Source: Verrucomicrobiaceae bacterium
GTDB lineage: Bacteria; Verrucomicrobiota; Verrucomicrobiia; Verrucomicrobiales; Verrucomicrobiaceae
DNA length: 64,000 nucleotides
NCBI GenBank assembly: GCA_027489965.1
Contig: JAIXZA010000175.1
Location: 1-64,000 of the forward strand
Direction: 5' to 3'
In this document: piece by piece, positions 48,874-57,692 of the stretch
Numbering within the stretch: position 1 is the stretch's first letter
How the letters are laid out: each line of letters opens with the position of its first letter
Position numbers and translations under genes: made by a program
Notes under the pieces: generated by a model
Database searches by the model: none
Seen by the model: only the letters and a program-made list of their open reading frames with translations
What the model was told of the DNA's origin: nothing

Positions 48874-51406
48874 TCCATTTCCACTGAGCAAACAAACGAT
48901 AAAGCACAGGCAGCACCAGGAGTGTGAGCACGGTGCCAAAAAGTAAACCAAAGATATGAACGGCAGTGAGGGGTTGCCATAAATCTCCACCGCTGATGGC
49001 CAGAGGAAGCAATCCGCAGACGGTTGCTAGCACAGTGGCAAGAATCGCTCGCAGGCGAACCAGAGCAGCACGCATCAAGGCTTCCTCGAGATCGACAGCA
49101 GCAGCGCGTTCTTCTTCGATGAAATCGGAGAGGACGATGATATGGCTGACGATAACGCCTGCGAGACTGACAATGCCAATCAAGGCCATAAAACCAAAGG
49201 ATGCATGAGTGGCCGCCAGGCCGATGAATGCACCGATTAAGCCTAGGGGCACAGTGAGCATCACGATCAGCGATTTCATCAGTGATCTGAATTGGAAAAC
49301 CATTGCGAGTGCGATCAGCACTAGCGAAATAGACAGAACACGGCCCATTTCACGCTGACTGTTATGGAGTTCACGTTCCTCTCCACCGAATTGTATGCCC
49401 GAAGTTGGGAGTGAGCTCCGAGCCTTTTCTAAAATGCGTGAGGCAAGTTCACTGAAGGGGGCAAGGGCTTTTACGGTAACGGTCCTCTGCTGATTGATTC
49501 GAGTAATGACGTTAAAATCATCATGAACTTTGTAGGCACCAGCATCACGCAGTGCGGTTGTGACTTGCAGAAGTTTGGTTTTCAAGTCGTCTCCGCTGAT
49601 TTCGATCTGAATCGGCGTTTCAAGCGCAGGGCCTTGTTCGATTTGTTTAACAAGGCAGAGAGCCTCTTTAATCTCGCGATCAAACGTTTCACGCAATCGC
49701 ATGATCAACTTGGGGACTTCTTCAGCATGACGAGTGTTGATCAGTACTTGGGCTGTGTTTGCTGCGGGCTGTCGAGGTAGGACGTTGTAGTAAAACATGG
49801 GCGTTCCACCTCCACACACGATGATGGCGCTTTGTATGGACGCCTCTTTTCGGAGGAGTTCACTCACACGCTGGGTGGTGGCTGTCGTTTTTTCAATCGC
49901 AGTGCCTTCGGGTAATTGGATATCCACCAGGAGTTGATTGCGTTCAGCTGCGGGAAAGAATTGCTTGCCGAAGTAAGGTATGAGCGCGGTGCTCGCGACA
50001 AGAAGAATGAAAGCGGCCACGACCGTTTTTAGAGGGTTTCTGAGAGCTAACAGTAGAGCTGACTTGTAAAATGGAACGAGCCGATAAATCGGATGTCTTC
50101 CAGTCTCGGAATCGAAACCTTTTTGACCTTTTAAAAGATAAAATCCAAGCAGTGGAATGAAGGTCATCGAGACGATGCGAGACGAGACTAGAGCCAGTGT
50201 GATAACAATGGGTAAAGAGATGATAAATGCACCCATGTCCCCCGGAAGTAAGGCTAGCGGAAGAAAGGCGACGATGTTGATGAGTGTGCCGAAGAAAATG
50301 GCCCGGCGTAATTTGAATGGGCCTAGCCATGCGGCGATGCCCCGCGGTTGGCCGTCTGCGAGTTCACGATTGATGCCGTCTGAGGCCACGACGGGGTCAT
50401 CGACTAACATGCCAAGAGAGATGATCAGCGCAGCGATAGAGATCTGCTGCAAGGGGATGCCGAGCGCCGCCATGCCAGCAAGAGTCATGGCTATGGTCAG
50501 TGGAATGGCTACTGCGACGACTAGTGCTGTGCGCCAGTCCATGAGCAGTAAAGCCACTAGAACGACAACAAAGACGGCTTCGATAAAGCAGCGTAAAAAC
50601 TCACCAATACGATGGGCTGTAGCGGCAGGTTGATCGGATACGGTGATGATGCTTGCCCCGGCTGGGAGTTTCATCGAATCGATCTTGGCAAGGACTGCTA
50701 ATTTGAAGTCACGAATGATATTTCCAGCCTTCATCTCGACGGCAATCAGCACGCTGCTGGCTGAAACCAGTGGGCCGTCTTTCTGACGATGAAGAGTGCT
50801 TACCTTGTAGTCGGCTGCCGCCATGTCTTGAAATGACACAATTTCCTCAGGAGCGTGACCAAACTGTCTGATGCGGCCAGTGCTGGGTACGCTCTTCAAA
50901 GCTTCCTCAACTTGATCGGCAGTTGCCTCCGCATCCTCGCCAAGCACTGAGAAAAGTAAGGTGGCTGGAAGCTGGTAATCAGTTTCAAGGAGTGGTTCTT
51001 CACAGTCCTCAGGCAATTTGATGCCCTGCAATATCGCGCGCGTCTTCTCCCAATGCTGGTCGATTATTTCTTTGCGATCAGTTTTGAGTGTAATGACTAT
51101 CGTAGAGATGTTTTCACGCGATTGCGACTGCAATTTCTCGAGCGTGGGTAGTCGGCTGAGCGCTTCTTCCAGCTTGATTGTAAGAGCTTCAACCTCTTCG
51201 GCGCTAGCGCCTGGATAGACTGTAATAAGGACCGCATCATGAGTCGGAAAGGTCGGGTCTTCCTGTTGTGGCAATTGGAGAAAGGCAAGACATCCACTGA
51301 CGAGAACTGCTGCCATAGCTAGCCAGCCAATACAGCGGTGCTCGACAAAGAATTGTGCGATGCCGCCTTTGGATATGGAAGGTGAGCGCTTAATGACCAT
51401 GAGCAT
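48866..51406 (-). CDS. Shortened RND-family transporter
   Basis: This 846-residue protein has the RND layout: TM1 at about 27-45, a periplasmic loop to about 272, six helices with the proton-relay pair Asp336-Asp337 in LGMLVDDPVV, TM7 at about 460-478, a second loop to about 688 and five more helices. AcrB-type pumps have about 1040 residues with loops of about 310; here both loops are about 210-227. The missing length in each matches a TolC-docking subdomain. It converges on the polyketide operon. I infer transport of a lipid or the cluster product, perhaps without a TolC partner. Confidence 0.88.
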   Translation of the reverse strand: MLMVIKRSPSISKGGIAQFFVEHRCIGWLAMAAVLVSGCLAFLQLPQQEDPTFPTHDAVLITVYPGASAEEVEALTIKLEEALSRLPTLEKLQSQSRENISTIVITLKTDRKEIIDQHWEKTRAILQGIKLPEDCEEPLLETDYQLPATLLFSVLGEDAEATADQVEEALKSVPSTGRIRQFGHAPEEIVSFQDMAAADYKVSTLHRQKDGPLVSASSVLIAVEMKAGNIIRDFKLAVLAKIDSMKLPAGASIITVSDQPAATAHRIGEFLRCFIEAVFVVVLVALLLMDWRTALVVAVAIPLTIAMTLAGMAALGIPLQQISIAALIISLGMLVDDPVVASDGINRELADGQPRGIAAWLGPFKLRRAIFFGTLINIVAFLPLALLPGDMGAFIISLPIVITLALVSSRIVSMTFIPLLGFYLLKGQKGFDSETGRHPIYRLVPFYKSALLLALRNPLKTVVAAFILLVASTALIPYFGKQFFPAAERNQLLVDIQLPEGTAIEKTTATTQRVSELLRKEASIQSAIIVCGGGTPMFYYNVLPRQPAANTAQVLINTRHAEEVPKLIMRLRETFDREIKEALCLVKQIEQGPALETPIQIEISGDDLKTKLLQVTTALRDAGAYKVHDDFNVITRINQQRTVTVKALAPFSELASRILEKARSSLPTSGIQFGGEERELHNSQREMGRVLSISLVLIALAMVFQFRSLMKSLIVMLTVPLGLIGAFIGLAATHASFGFMALIGIVSLAGVIVSHIIVLSDFIEEERAAAVDLEEALMRAALVRLRAILATVLATVCGLLPLAISGGDLWQPLTAVHIFGLLFGTVLTLLVLPVLYRLFAQWKWIK

Positions 51407-51493
51407 TCATAAGAGACATCCATTTTACCCGCAAGTAATAGCACTTGATAGGGTTTGTGGTTCATCACACAGCGGTTACAGGGATGCGAAACA

Positions 51494-52153
51494 ATGAAAC
51501 GACGAGATATCCAGCCTGAGTTACTCGATTTACTGCCTCAGAATGATCCTCGCGCTATTCGAGCAAGGGAAGAGATGTGCATCGTTAATGGGGCGATGGG
51601 GAACCATCGTTGGATCGAAAGGATGGTGCGTCGCCATGGCCAAAAGGGCTGGAACATTACAGAACTAGGTGCAGGTGATGGAGCGCTCTCTTTGCGGTTA
51701 CTGAATTCAGGATTGTGCCGAGAAGAGGAGATGCAGGCCGTGGATCTTGTCACACGACCTTTGCATTGGCCTGCGGCTTCTGGGTGGCATTGTGGCGATG
51801 TGATCGCGGCAGCCTTGCCGCATTCTGAAGTCGTTATCGCTAACTTATTTCTTCATCACTTCACGAATCATGAGCTTCACAGCATCGGCTCGAAGATTTC
51901 TCCTGCTACGCGACTCATCGTGGCGGCTGAACCGGCCCGCTTATGGATTCATCGTTTTTTGGGTCGGCTGCTATGTGAAGTCGCGGAACTCAATGATGTG
52001 CAGCATCACGATATGCAGTTGAGCATTCGAGCTGGATTTCGCGGAGAGGAATTGGGCCTGGCTCTTGGCCTTGGGGATGAGTGGCAGATTCATGTTCAAA
52101 TGCATCCGCTGGGAGCTTATCGCTTCATGGCCGAGCGTGTACAGCAAGTCTGA
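51494..52153 (+). CDS. SAM-dependent methyltransferase associated with the polyketide region
   Basis: ATG 51494 gives 219 residues. ITELGAGDGALSLRLL is motif I of a class I methyltransferase, with VIANLFLHHFTNHEL as motif IV. The family is not one I can name. It diverges from the RND gene (87-bp gap) and lies 2.6 kb after the ketoacyl synthase. Small methyltransferases of this type are common beside bacterial type III polyketide synthases, so it may add a second methyl group; this is inference from position. Confidence 0.75.
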   Translation: MKRRDIQPELLDLLPQNDPRAIRAREEMCIVNGAMGNHRWIERMVRRHGQKGWNITELGAGDGALSLRLLNSGLCREEEMQAVDLVTRPLHWPAASGWHCGDVIAAALPHSEVVIANLFLHHFTNHELHSIGSKISPATRLIVAAEPARLWIHRFLGRLLCEVAELNDVQHHDMQLSIRAGFRGEELGLALGLGDEWQIHVQMHPLGAYRFMAERVQQV

Positions 52154-52190
52154 GGATTGATTTTATGGGATCAAGCGCCATGTCATCTGC

Positions 52191-52865
52191 ATGACTGGCC
52201 TTTTCCCTGACGAACTCTCTGCGCAACTTTATCATAGCGGTGTGATTGCTGTGTTGATGATCGATGACGCCGCTGATGCAGTGCCTGTAGCCCGTGCTTT
52301 ATTGGCTGGCGGTGTGGACGGCATTGAGCTGACTTTACGCACGAGTGTGGCCATGGAAGCACTGCGACGCATTCGTGCCGAGCTGCCGGAAATGATGGTG
52401 GGAGTCGGAACCATCCTTTCGCCACAACAGGTTCACGAAGTTAAGGAGGCGGGCGCTTCATTCGGTGTCTCACCAGGAATGAATCCACGAGTTGTAGCTG
52501 AGGCTGCGCGGATCGGACTGCCGTTTGCTCCCGGTGTCTGTACGCCTACCGACATTGAGTTAGCCGTAGAGCAGGGGTGCCGATTGATGAAGTTCTTCCC
52601 ATCGGAGCCTTGTGGAGGGTTGCCCTATCTGCGGACGATAGCTGCGCCATTTGCCCATCTCGGTGTGAAATACATCCCACTCGGAGGTGTGGGTGCTGGC
52701 AATGCTGAGCACTATTTGAGAGAACCCTGTGTGCAAGCACTCGGTGGTTCCTGGCTGGCTCCTCGTGAGTTGATTGCCAAGAAAGATTGGGCAGCCATCA
52801 CCGCTAATGCACGAGAGGCTTCAGAGATCGTGAAGCGCGTCCGTGGTGCTTGTCTTGTATGCTGA
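52191..52865 (+). CDS. eda: KDPG/KHG aldolase
   Basis: The 224-residue protein aligns with 2-keto-3-deoxy-6-phosphogluconate aldolase. Schiff-base Lys134 lies in RLMKFFPSE, Glu46 in GIELTLR and Arg50 in the same loop, equivalent to Glu45, Arg49 and Lys133 of E. coli Eda. GVGTILSP and IPLGGVG complete the phosphate-binding and barrel motifs. It cleaves KDPG to pyruvate and glyceraldehyde 3-phosphate in the Entner-Doudoroff or uronate route. No partner gene of that route is nearby. Confidence 0.93.
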   Translation: MTGLFPDELSAQLYHSGVIAVLMIDDAADAVPVARALLAGGVDGIELTLRTSVAMEALRRIRAELPEMMVGVGTILSPQQVHEVKEAGASFGVSPGMNPRVVAEAARIGLPFAPGVCTPTDIELAVEQGCRLMKFFPSEPCGGLPYLRTIAAPFAHLGVKYIPLGGVGAGNAEHYLREPCVQALGGSWLAPRELIAKKDWAAITANAREASEIVKRVRGACLVC

Positions 52866-53071
52866 CATGAATTTAGGGATCACCGCCAAACCGCTTGCGC
52901 TTGGCAGTTCGGTGCGTGCCATGAATGAAGTTCTTCAAGGAGCCTAGAAGGAAGCGGCGGAAGCGTCGGTGGTTTCAAAGTTGGCAACCATGTCCGCCTA
53001 CCGGCAGTACCCCATAAATTGTGCTGATCACAGGGCAAGTGACATGACGACAATAGAAGAAAAGGCACCTC

Positions 53072-54322
53072 TTATTTGCTGCCGACACGCCAGAGATTTT
53101 GCTCGGTGCGGATAAGCAGGTCATTTCCAATGACGCCATAAGAGGCGAGCGAGCGCTCGGCGAGATCATTTTTACCGAGCACAGTAAACGTCTTGCCCGG
53201 CTTGACGATAACGCCGAGACCTTTTTCATCTTGGAGATACAATTTGCCATCGGCATACAGAATGGAGGCGCTGATCGGGCCTGTGCAGCGCTCTTGATAA
53301 TGGGCGGTTCCTGTTTTTGCGTCTAGGCAGGAAAGCAGACCGTTATCGGCTACCAGATAGAGCTCATCTCCCACGACCACCATGCTAGGATTGTGAGGGG
53401 CATATTTTTCGAGTTTCCAGGCGACATGGCTGTCAGTCACATCGCCGCTGCCATCCACACGAATGGCGAGCACGGTCGGTTTATCATAGCCTGTGGCGAT
53501 GAAAACCATGCCGTGGGCAAAGACGGGACGTGGCACCACAGAGTAGCCCTGATCGTAGCGCACCTTCCAGATTTCGCTGCCAGTGACTGGGTCAAGGGCG
53601 TTGACGACGCCGCTACCCGCGGTGATGAGCTGGCGCTTGCCATTGACGTCGATCATGAGTGGCGTGCTGAAGGAAAACTTGCGTTTGGCATCGCTGACGC
53701 GCGCAAACTTCCAGCGCTGTTTTCCAGTCGTTTTATCCAGGGCAATTACGGAGGGGTCGGCCTCGGCATCGGCATTATAGATAAGCAGGTCACCTTCAAT
53801 GACTGGGCTGCCGCCATTGCCGTGTACTGGCTTGTACGCAAACTCTCGTGTGCTCCAGACAATGGAACCATCAAGAGCATTCAAGCAGGCTGTGCCTTGG
53901 TGTCCGAAGTGAACGTAGAGGCGATCATTCTCAAAGATGGCTGTCGGGCTGGCGTGACTGTTTTTCTTATGGATGTTTGGTGCCGTGGCAGCGGTTTGTG
54001 GGAACACTTCTTTGTCCCAGAGCACTTTGCCGTCGGTGGCAGAAACACACAGCGCACGCAGACTTCGATCCACGACGGGCTTTTCTTCCCCGCCAACTGC
54101 CACTGCTGTGGTGAGGTAAATTTTATCACCTACAGCGACAGGGGATGACCAGCCGATGCCAGGTAGAGCGGCTTTCCAGATGACGTTTTTGTTAAAGCTG
54201 GCATTCCACTCTGTGGGCAGGCCGATGGCGCTGGATTGACCTTGACGAGAAGGTCCGCGGAACTCAGGCCAATCTTCGGCGGTTGCAAGGACAGGGATGA
54301 AAAGGAGAGCTAGGATGCGCAT
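53072..54322 (-). CDS. Secreted PQQ-type beta-propeller protein
   Basis: This 416-residue protein starts with a short signal peptide (MRILALLFIPVLATA). DWPEFRGPSRQGQS is the usual opening of Verrucomicrobial and Planctomycete PQQ-binding-like repeat proteins. Repeats with ALDKTTGKQRWKF, ALDPVTGSEIWKV and CLDAKTGTAHYQ give the propeller blades. Residues needed for true PQQ-dehydrogenase activity are not evident, so a structural or BamB-like role is possible. It diverges from the M50 protein gene, whose start lies 118 bp away. The 206 bp after its stop hold no recognisable gene. Confidence 0.88.
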   Translation of the reverse strand: MRILALLFIPVLATAEDWPEFRGPSRQGQSSAIGLPTEWNASFNKNVIWKAALPGIGWSSPVAVGDKIYLTTAVAVGGEEKPVVDRSLRALCVSATDGKVLWDKEVFPQTAATAPNIHKKNSHASPTAIFENDRLYVHFGHQGTACLNALDGSIVWSTREFAYKPVHGNGGSPVIEGDLLIYNADAEADPSVIALDKTTGKQRWKFARVSDAKRKFSFSTPLMIDVNGKRQLITAGSGVVNALDPVTGSEIWKVRYDQGYSVVPRPVFAHGMVFIATGYDKPTVLAIRVDGSGDVTDSHVAWKLEKYAPHNPSMVVVGDELYLVADNGLLSCLDAKTGTAHYQERCTGPISASILYADGKLYLQDEKGLGVIVKPGKTFTVLGKNDLAERSLASYGVIGNDLLIRTEQNLWRVGSK

Positions 54323-54440
54323 GAGAAGAAGCCTAAACGGTGATGTTAGCCGGATTGATTCGAAAAATCTCAGGCAATGTGCAACACAGACTCTTCGAGA
54401 GCTTGCAGCCAGAGATCATGCAGCCACTTTGAGCGGCATC

Positions 54441-56648
54441 ATGGAATCGGCACTTCCTTCAACTGACCTCTCCACCCTTCCTGTGGTGGAGGGAGATGCT
54501 GCGGTGCCTTCAGCCTTGCGCGCGGATCTACGCATCAGTCATCAGCTCTTTGAGGGGCGCTCTTTTGCTATCATTAAAGACCCGCTTTCGCTGAAATACT
54601 TCCGCCTACCCGCGGATGACTTTGCTTTGGCGGCTCTCTTGGATGGTAAACGAAGCGTGGCGATAATTCGATCCGCTTTCATGTCCGCCCAGCCTCAGGT
54701 GGCGCTGAGTCAGTCGTCGCAGCAAGTTACAGAGCGCATTCAGAGCTTTGCTCAAGAGCTGCTTTTTGCGGGTTTTTTGGAAACCACCGCAGCTGCGACT
54801 CGGCACTTATTAGAGCGGGACAAACAGAGGAGATCGGCGCAGACGACCTCGCCTTGGGCTTGGTTCATGCAGCTACTGACTTTAAAAATTCCGCTTTGGG
54901 ATCCTGACGCGCTATTGATTCGCTTGGAAAGACGTGTTCGTTGGATTTGGTCATGGACAGGTTTTTTTATCAGTCTCGGGATCTTCTTCGCTGGGCTAAT
55001 GGTCTTTGTCTTTAACTGGCCGAGGATTCAGCCGTCACTGAATGATTTTTTATCGCTGCCGAATCTGGCCTTGATCTGGGTGCTGACCATTGTGGTGAAG
55101 ATCATTCATGAGTTTGGTCATGGGCTGACTTGCAAGCACTATGGCGGTGAGGTGCATGAGATGGGGCTCATGATGATGATTTTTTCTCCCTTTTTGTATG
55201 CGGATGTGACGGACAGTTATGTCTTCCCAAACAAACGACATCGTATCCTCGTGGCCGCCGCAGGCATCTACATCGAACTGGTGATCGCGGCGGTCGCCAC
55301 TCTTCTTTGGGCCATTTCCCAACCGGGGCCGACTCAGCAGTTAATCTTTAATCTGATGCTGATCACCAGTGTCTGGACGGTTCTCTTTAATGCCAATCCG
55401 CTAATGAAGTTTGATGGCTATTACATGCTGACAGATTTGCTGGATGTGCCGAATTTACGGAGCAAAGCGCAAATGTGCGTGAGTGATATGGCGCGCCGTT
55501 TGATCTGTGGTGTAGCAGGTGGCGCAGTCGGGCGTGTGGACTTGCTGCCGCAGCGCCATCGTGGTTGGTTTGTGATCTACAGCGTGGCTGCGCAGCTTTA
55601 CATGCTTCAAATTACCTTGGGGATTGCGATGCTGTTCCATCACTTGCTCAAGCCTTATGGCCTTGCATGGTTGGGGGATTGGCTAGGCGTCGGTGCCTTT
55701 GTCTCCATGTTGATTTTTCCTGTGATCAGCTTTTTCAAAAAACAACTCTCAGCGCCAGCGACTGTTCGCAGTCATTGGCGACCTTGGATCATGCTCAGTG
55801 TGGTGGTTTTGATGTTTTTCTTGGTCATGCTTTCGCCTTGGCGAATCAAAGTGGAACGACCCACAGTTCTTCAATCTCTGCAGTCCGAGTTTGTCCGTGC
55901 GGAGCTGGCTGGGAGCATCACTGAAATGCGTGTTCGGAGCGGTCAGGAAGTGCATCCTGGTGAGGTTCTGGCGCTGCTTACTCAGCCTCGAATCACGGCC
56001 GATGCGCAGGCGGCAACCTTGATGGTGGAGCGAGCGCGTCGTGCTCTGGATATGACTGTCGGAGCCAGTGACCCTGCGGCTTTTTGTCAGGCTCAAAATC
56101 AGCTGGAGCAGGCTAAAGGTAAGGCGCTGGAGGCTGAGCGAATGGCTTCTCGATTGATTCTAAAGGCAGCAAAATCAGGCGTCGTCATCACACCGGATCT
56201 GGAGCGTCTGATGAATGGTAGCCTGCGTGCTGGAGATGCTTTGTGCGAGATTGCCCAGCTTGATCCCATTCAGATTTTCATTCCGCTCAATGAACGTCAA
56301 GCTCGCCATATCCGTGCGGGTCAGAAGGTCGAACTGCGCGTGCCGGCGCACCCGGATCGGACGTTTGAAGGGCAGGTGATGGAAGATTCTAAAACATCGC
56401 CTACTCGTGATCTTCCGCCGAATCTCGTCGCCACACTGGGCGGAGATTTGGCCGCTCAAGCAGATGCCCAGGGCCGATTCCTACCGCTGGAGACGACTTA
56501 TGGAGTCCTGGTTTCCATCGCGAATGCGGACCATGTCTTGCGCCCGGGAATGACTGGCAGCGCACGATTGCATGGCGATGTATTGCCTGTTTGGCGTATT
56601 TTGTTGATGAAGTTGCGGGATTTTATCAGTCTGGATTATCGACTCTGA
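54441..56648 (+). CDS. PqqD-like, M50 metalloprotease and HlyD-type fusion membrane protein
   Basis: ATG 54441 gives 735 residues; an upstream in-frame start at 54297 would overlap the divergent gene. Residues about 30-115 look like a PqqD-type peptide-binding domain. Then come transmembrane helices with the zinc motif HEFGH (His223, Glu224, His227), DVTDSYVFPNKRHRI, and the third-ligand segment NANPLMKFDGYYMLTD. From about 510 the chain continues past a helix into an HlyD/biotinyl-lipoyl adaptor (IKVERPTVLQSL, VRSGQEVHPGEVLALL, GQKVELRVP). Such proteins accompany peptide export systems or act as adaptors. No peptide precursor or ABC exporter is beside it. Confidence 0.82.
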   Translation: MESALPSTDLSTLPVVEGDAAVPSALRADLRISHQLFEGRSFAIIKDPLSLKYFRLPADDFALAALLDGKRSVAIIRSAFMSAQPQVALSQSSQQVTERIQSFAQELLFAGFLETTAAATRHLLERDKQRRSAQTTSPWAWFMQLLTLKIPLWDPDALLIRLERRVRWIWSWTGFFISLGIFFAGLMVFVFNWPRIQPSLNDFLSLPNLALIWVLTIVVKIIHEFGHGLTCKHYGGEVHEMGLMMMIFSPFLYADVTDSYVFPNKRHRILVAAAGIYIELVIAAVATLLWAISQPGPTQQLIFNLMLITSVWTVLFNANPLMKFDGYYMLTDLLDVPNLRSKAQMCVSDMARRLICGVAGGAVGRVDLLPQRHRGWFVIYSVAAQLYMLQITLGIAMLFHHLLKPYGLAWLGDWLGVGAFVSMLIFPVISFFKKQLSAPATVRSHWRPWIMLSVVVLMFFLVMLSPWRIKVERPTVLQSLQSEFVRAELAGSITEMRVRSGQEVHPGEVLALLTQPRITADAQAATLMVERARRALDMTVGASDPAAFCQAQNQLEQAKGKALEAERMASRLILKAAKSGVVITPDLERLMNGSLRAGDALCEIAQLDPIQIFIPLNERQARHIRAGQKVELRVPAHPDRTFEGQVMEDSKTSPTRDLPPNLVATLGGDLAAQADAQGRFLPLETTYGVLVSIANADHVLRPGMTGSARLHGDVLPVWRILLMKLRDFISLDYRL

Positions 56649-56716
56649 GTTCTGGAGATATGCTTCCTGAGATTGCAAGATGGGGATTCCCTCGCTAGGA
56701 TAAGTGCCCCGAAAGA

Positions 56717-57688
56717 ATGAATTACCCTGACCAAGCCCGCCGAGTGATCCGCCTCGAAATCGATGAGTTGGAGCGGCTGCATACCCGTGTGGGAGAGGGC
56801 TTTTCTGAAGCTATCGAACTCTTGTTGGCTTGTTTTCGAGGGCGCGGGAAGCTCATTGTTTGTGGTGTGGGCAAGAGCGGGAATATTGGCCGTAAGCTGG
56901 CGGCTACGCTGAACAGCACGGGAGCTACCACAGTTTGCCTTAACGTTGGAGATGCTTTGCATGGCGACCTTGGCGTGATCGATCCAGGTGATCTGGCTAT
57001 CCTACTCAGTTATAGTGGTGAGACTTCCGAGTTGGTGGATCTGCTGCCGCATTTAAAACGCCTTAGCCTGCCCATAGTCGCCATCACGGGTGGACTGGAG
57101 TCCACGTTAGCTAAGCAGGCTAATTGTGTTCTGGATGTGCAGGTTTCTCAAGAAGCCTGCCCGCTGAATTTAGCGCCGACCTCCAGCACCACATCCATGC
57201 TCGTTCTATGTGATGCATTGGCCATGGTCCTGCTGGAAGCTCGCGGGTTTCAGGCCGAAGACTTTGCCAAATTACACCCAGGTGGTTCGCTTGGTAGAGC
57301 TCTGCTCACCCGCGTTTCTGATGTTATGCGTACTGGGGATCAACTCGCGCTCATCTCTCCTGAAAGCACCGTCAGTGCGGCTTTGCAGGCGATGACAAAG
57401 GCGCGAAGTGGCGCCGCTGTCGTTGTTCACGCGGATGGCACCTTGGCAGGTGTGTTTACGCATGGAGATTTTGTGCGGGCTTTCCAAAACGATCACGCCA
57501 TCTCAGAGTTACCCGTGGCAGACTTCATGACCCGTGAGCCCATCAGCATTCAAGCCGATAAACTGGCTGCAGAGGTTCTAGCCACGCTGGAAAAAGCTCG
57601 AATCGACGACCTCGTGGTACTTGATGAAAAGGGGCATCCCGTGGGCATGGTGGATACGCAGGATCTCACACGGATGAGACTGCTGTAG
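56717..57688 (+). CDS. kdsD: Arabinose-5-phosphate isomerase (KpsF/GutQ/KdsD type)
   Basis: This 323-residue protein has an N-terminal SIS domain (VCGVGKSGNIGRKLAATLNSTG, then LLSYSGETSELVDLLPHLK) and two C-terminal CBS domains from about residue 205. The linker TSSTTSMLVLCDALAMVLLE with LHPGGSLGR is characteristic of D-arabinose 5-phosphate isomerases, which make the precursor of the lipopolysaccharide sugar Kdo. It lies 68 bp after the M50 fusion gene and converges closely on the flavoprotein gene. Confidence 0.93.
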   Translation: MNYPDQARRVIRLEIDELERLHTRVGEGFSEAIELLLACFRGRGKLIVCGVGKSGNIGRKLAATLNSTGATTVCLNVGDALHGDLGVIDPGDLAILLSYSGETSELVDLLPHLKRLSLPIVAITGGLESTLAKQANCVLDVQVSQEACPLNLAPTSSTTSMLVLCDALAMVLLEARGFQAEDFAKLHPGGSLGRALLTRVSDVMRTGDQLALISPESTVSAALQAMTKARSGAAVVVHADGTLAGVFTHGDFVRAFQNDHAISELPVADFMTREPISIQADKLAAEVLATLEKARIDDLVVLDEKGHPVGMVDTQDLTRMRLL

Positions 57689-57692
57689 CAGC

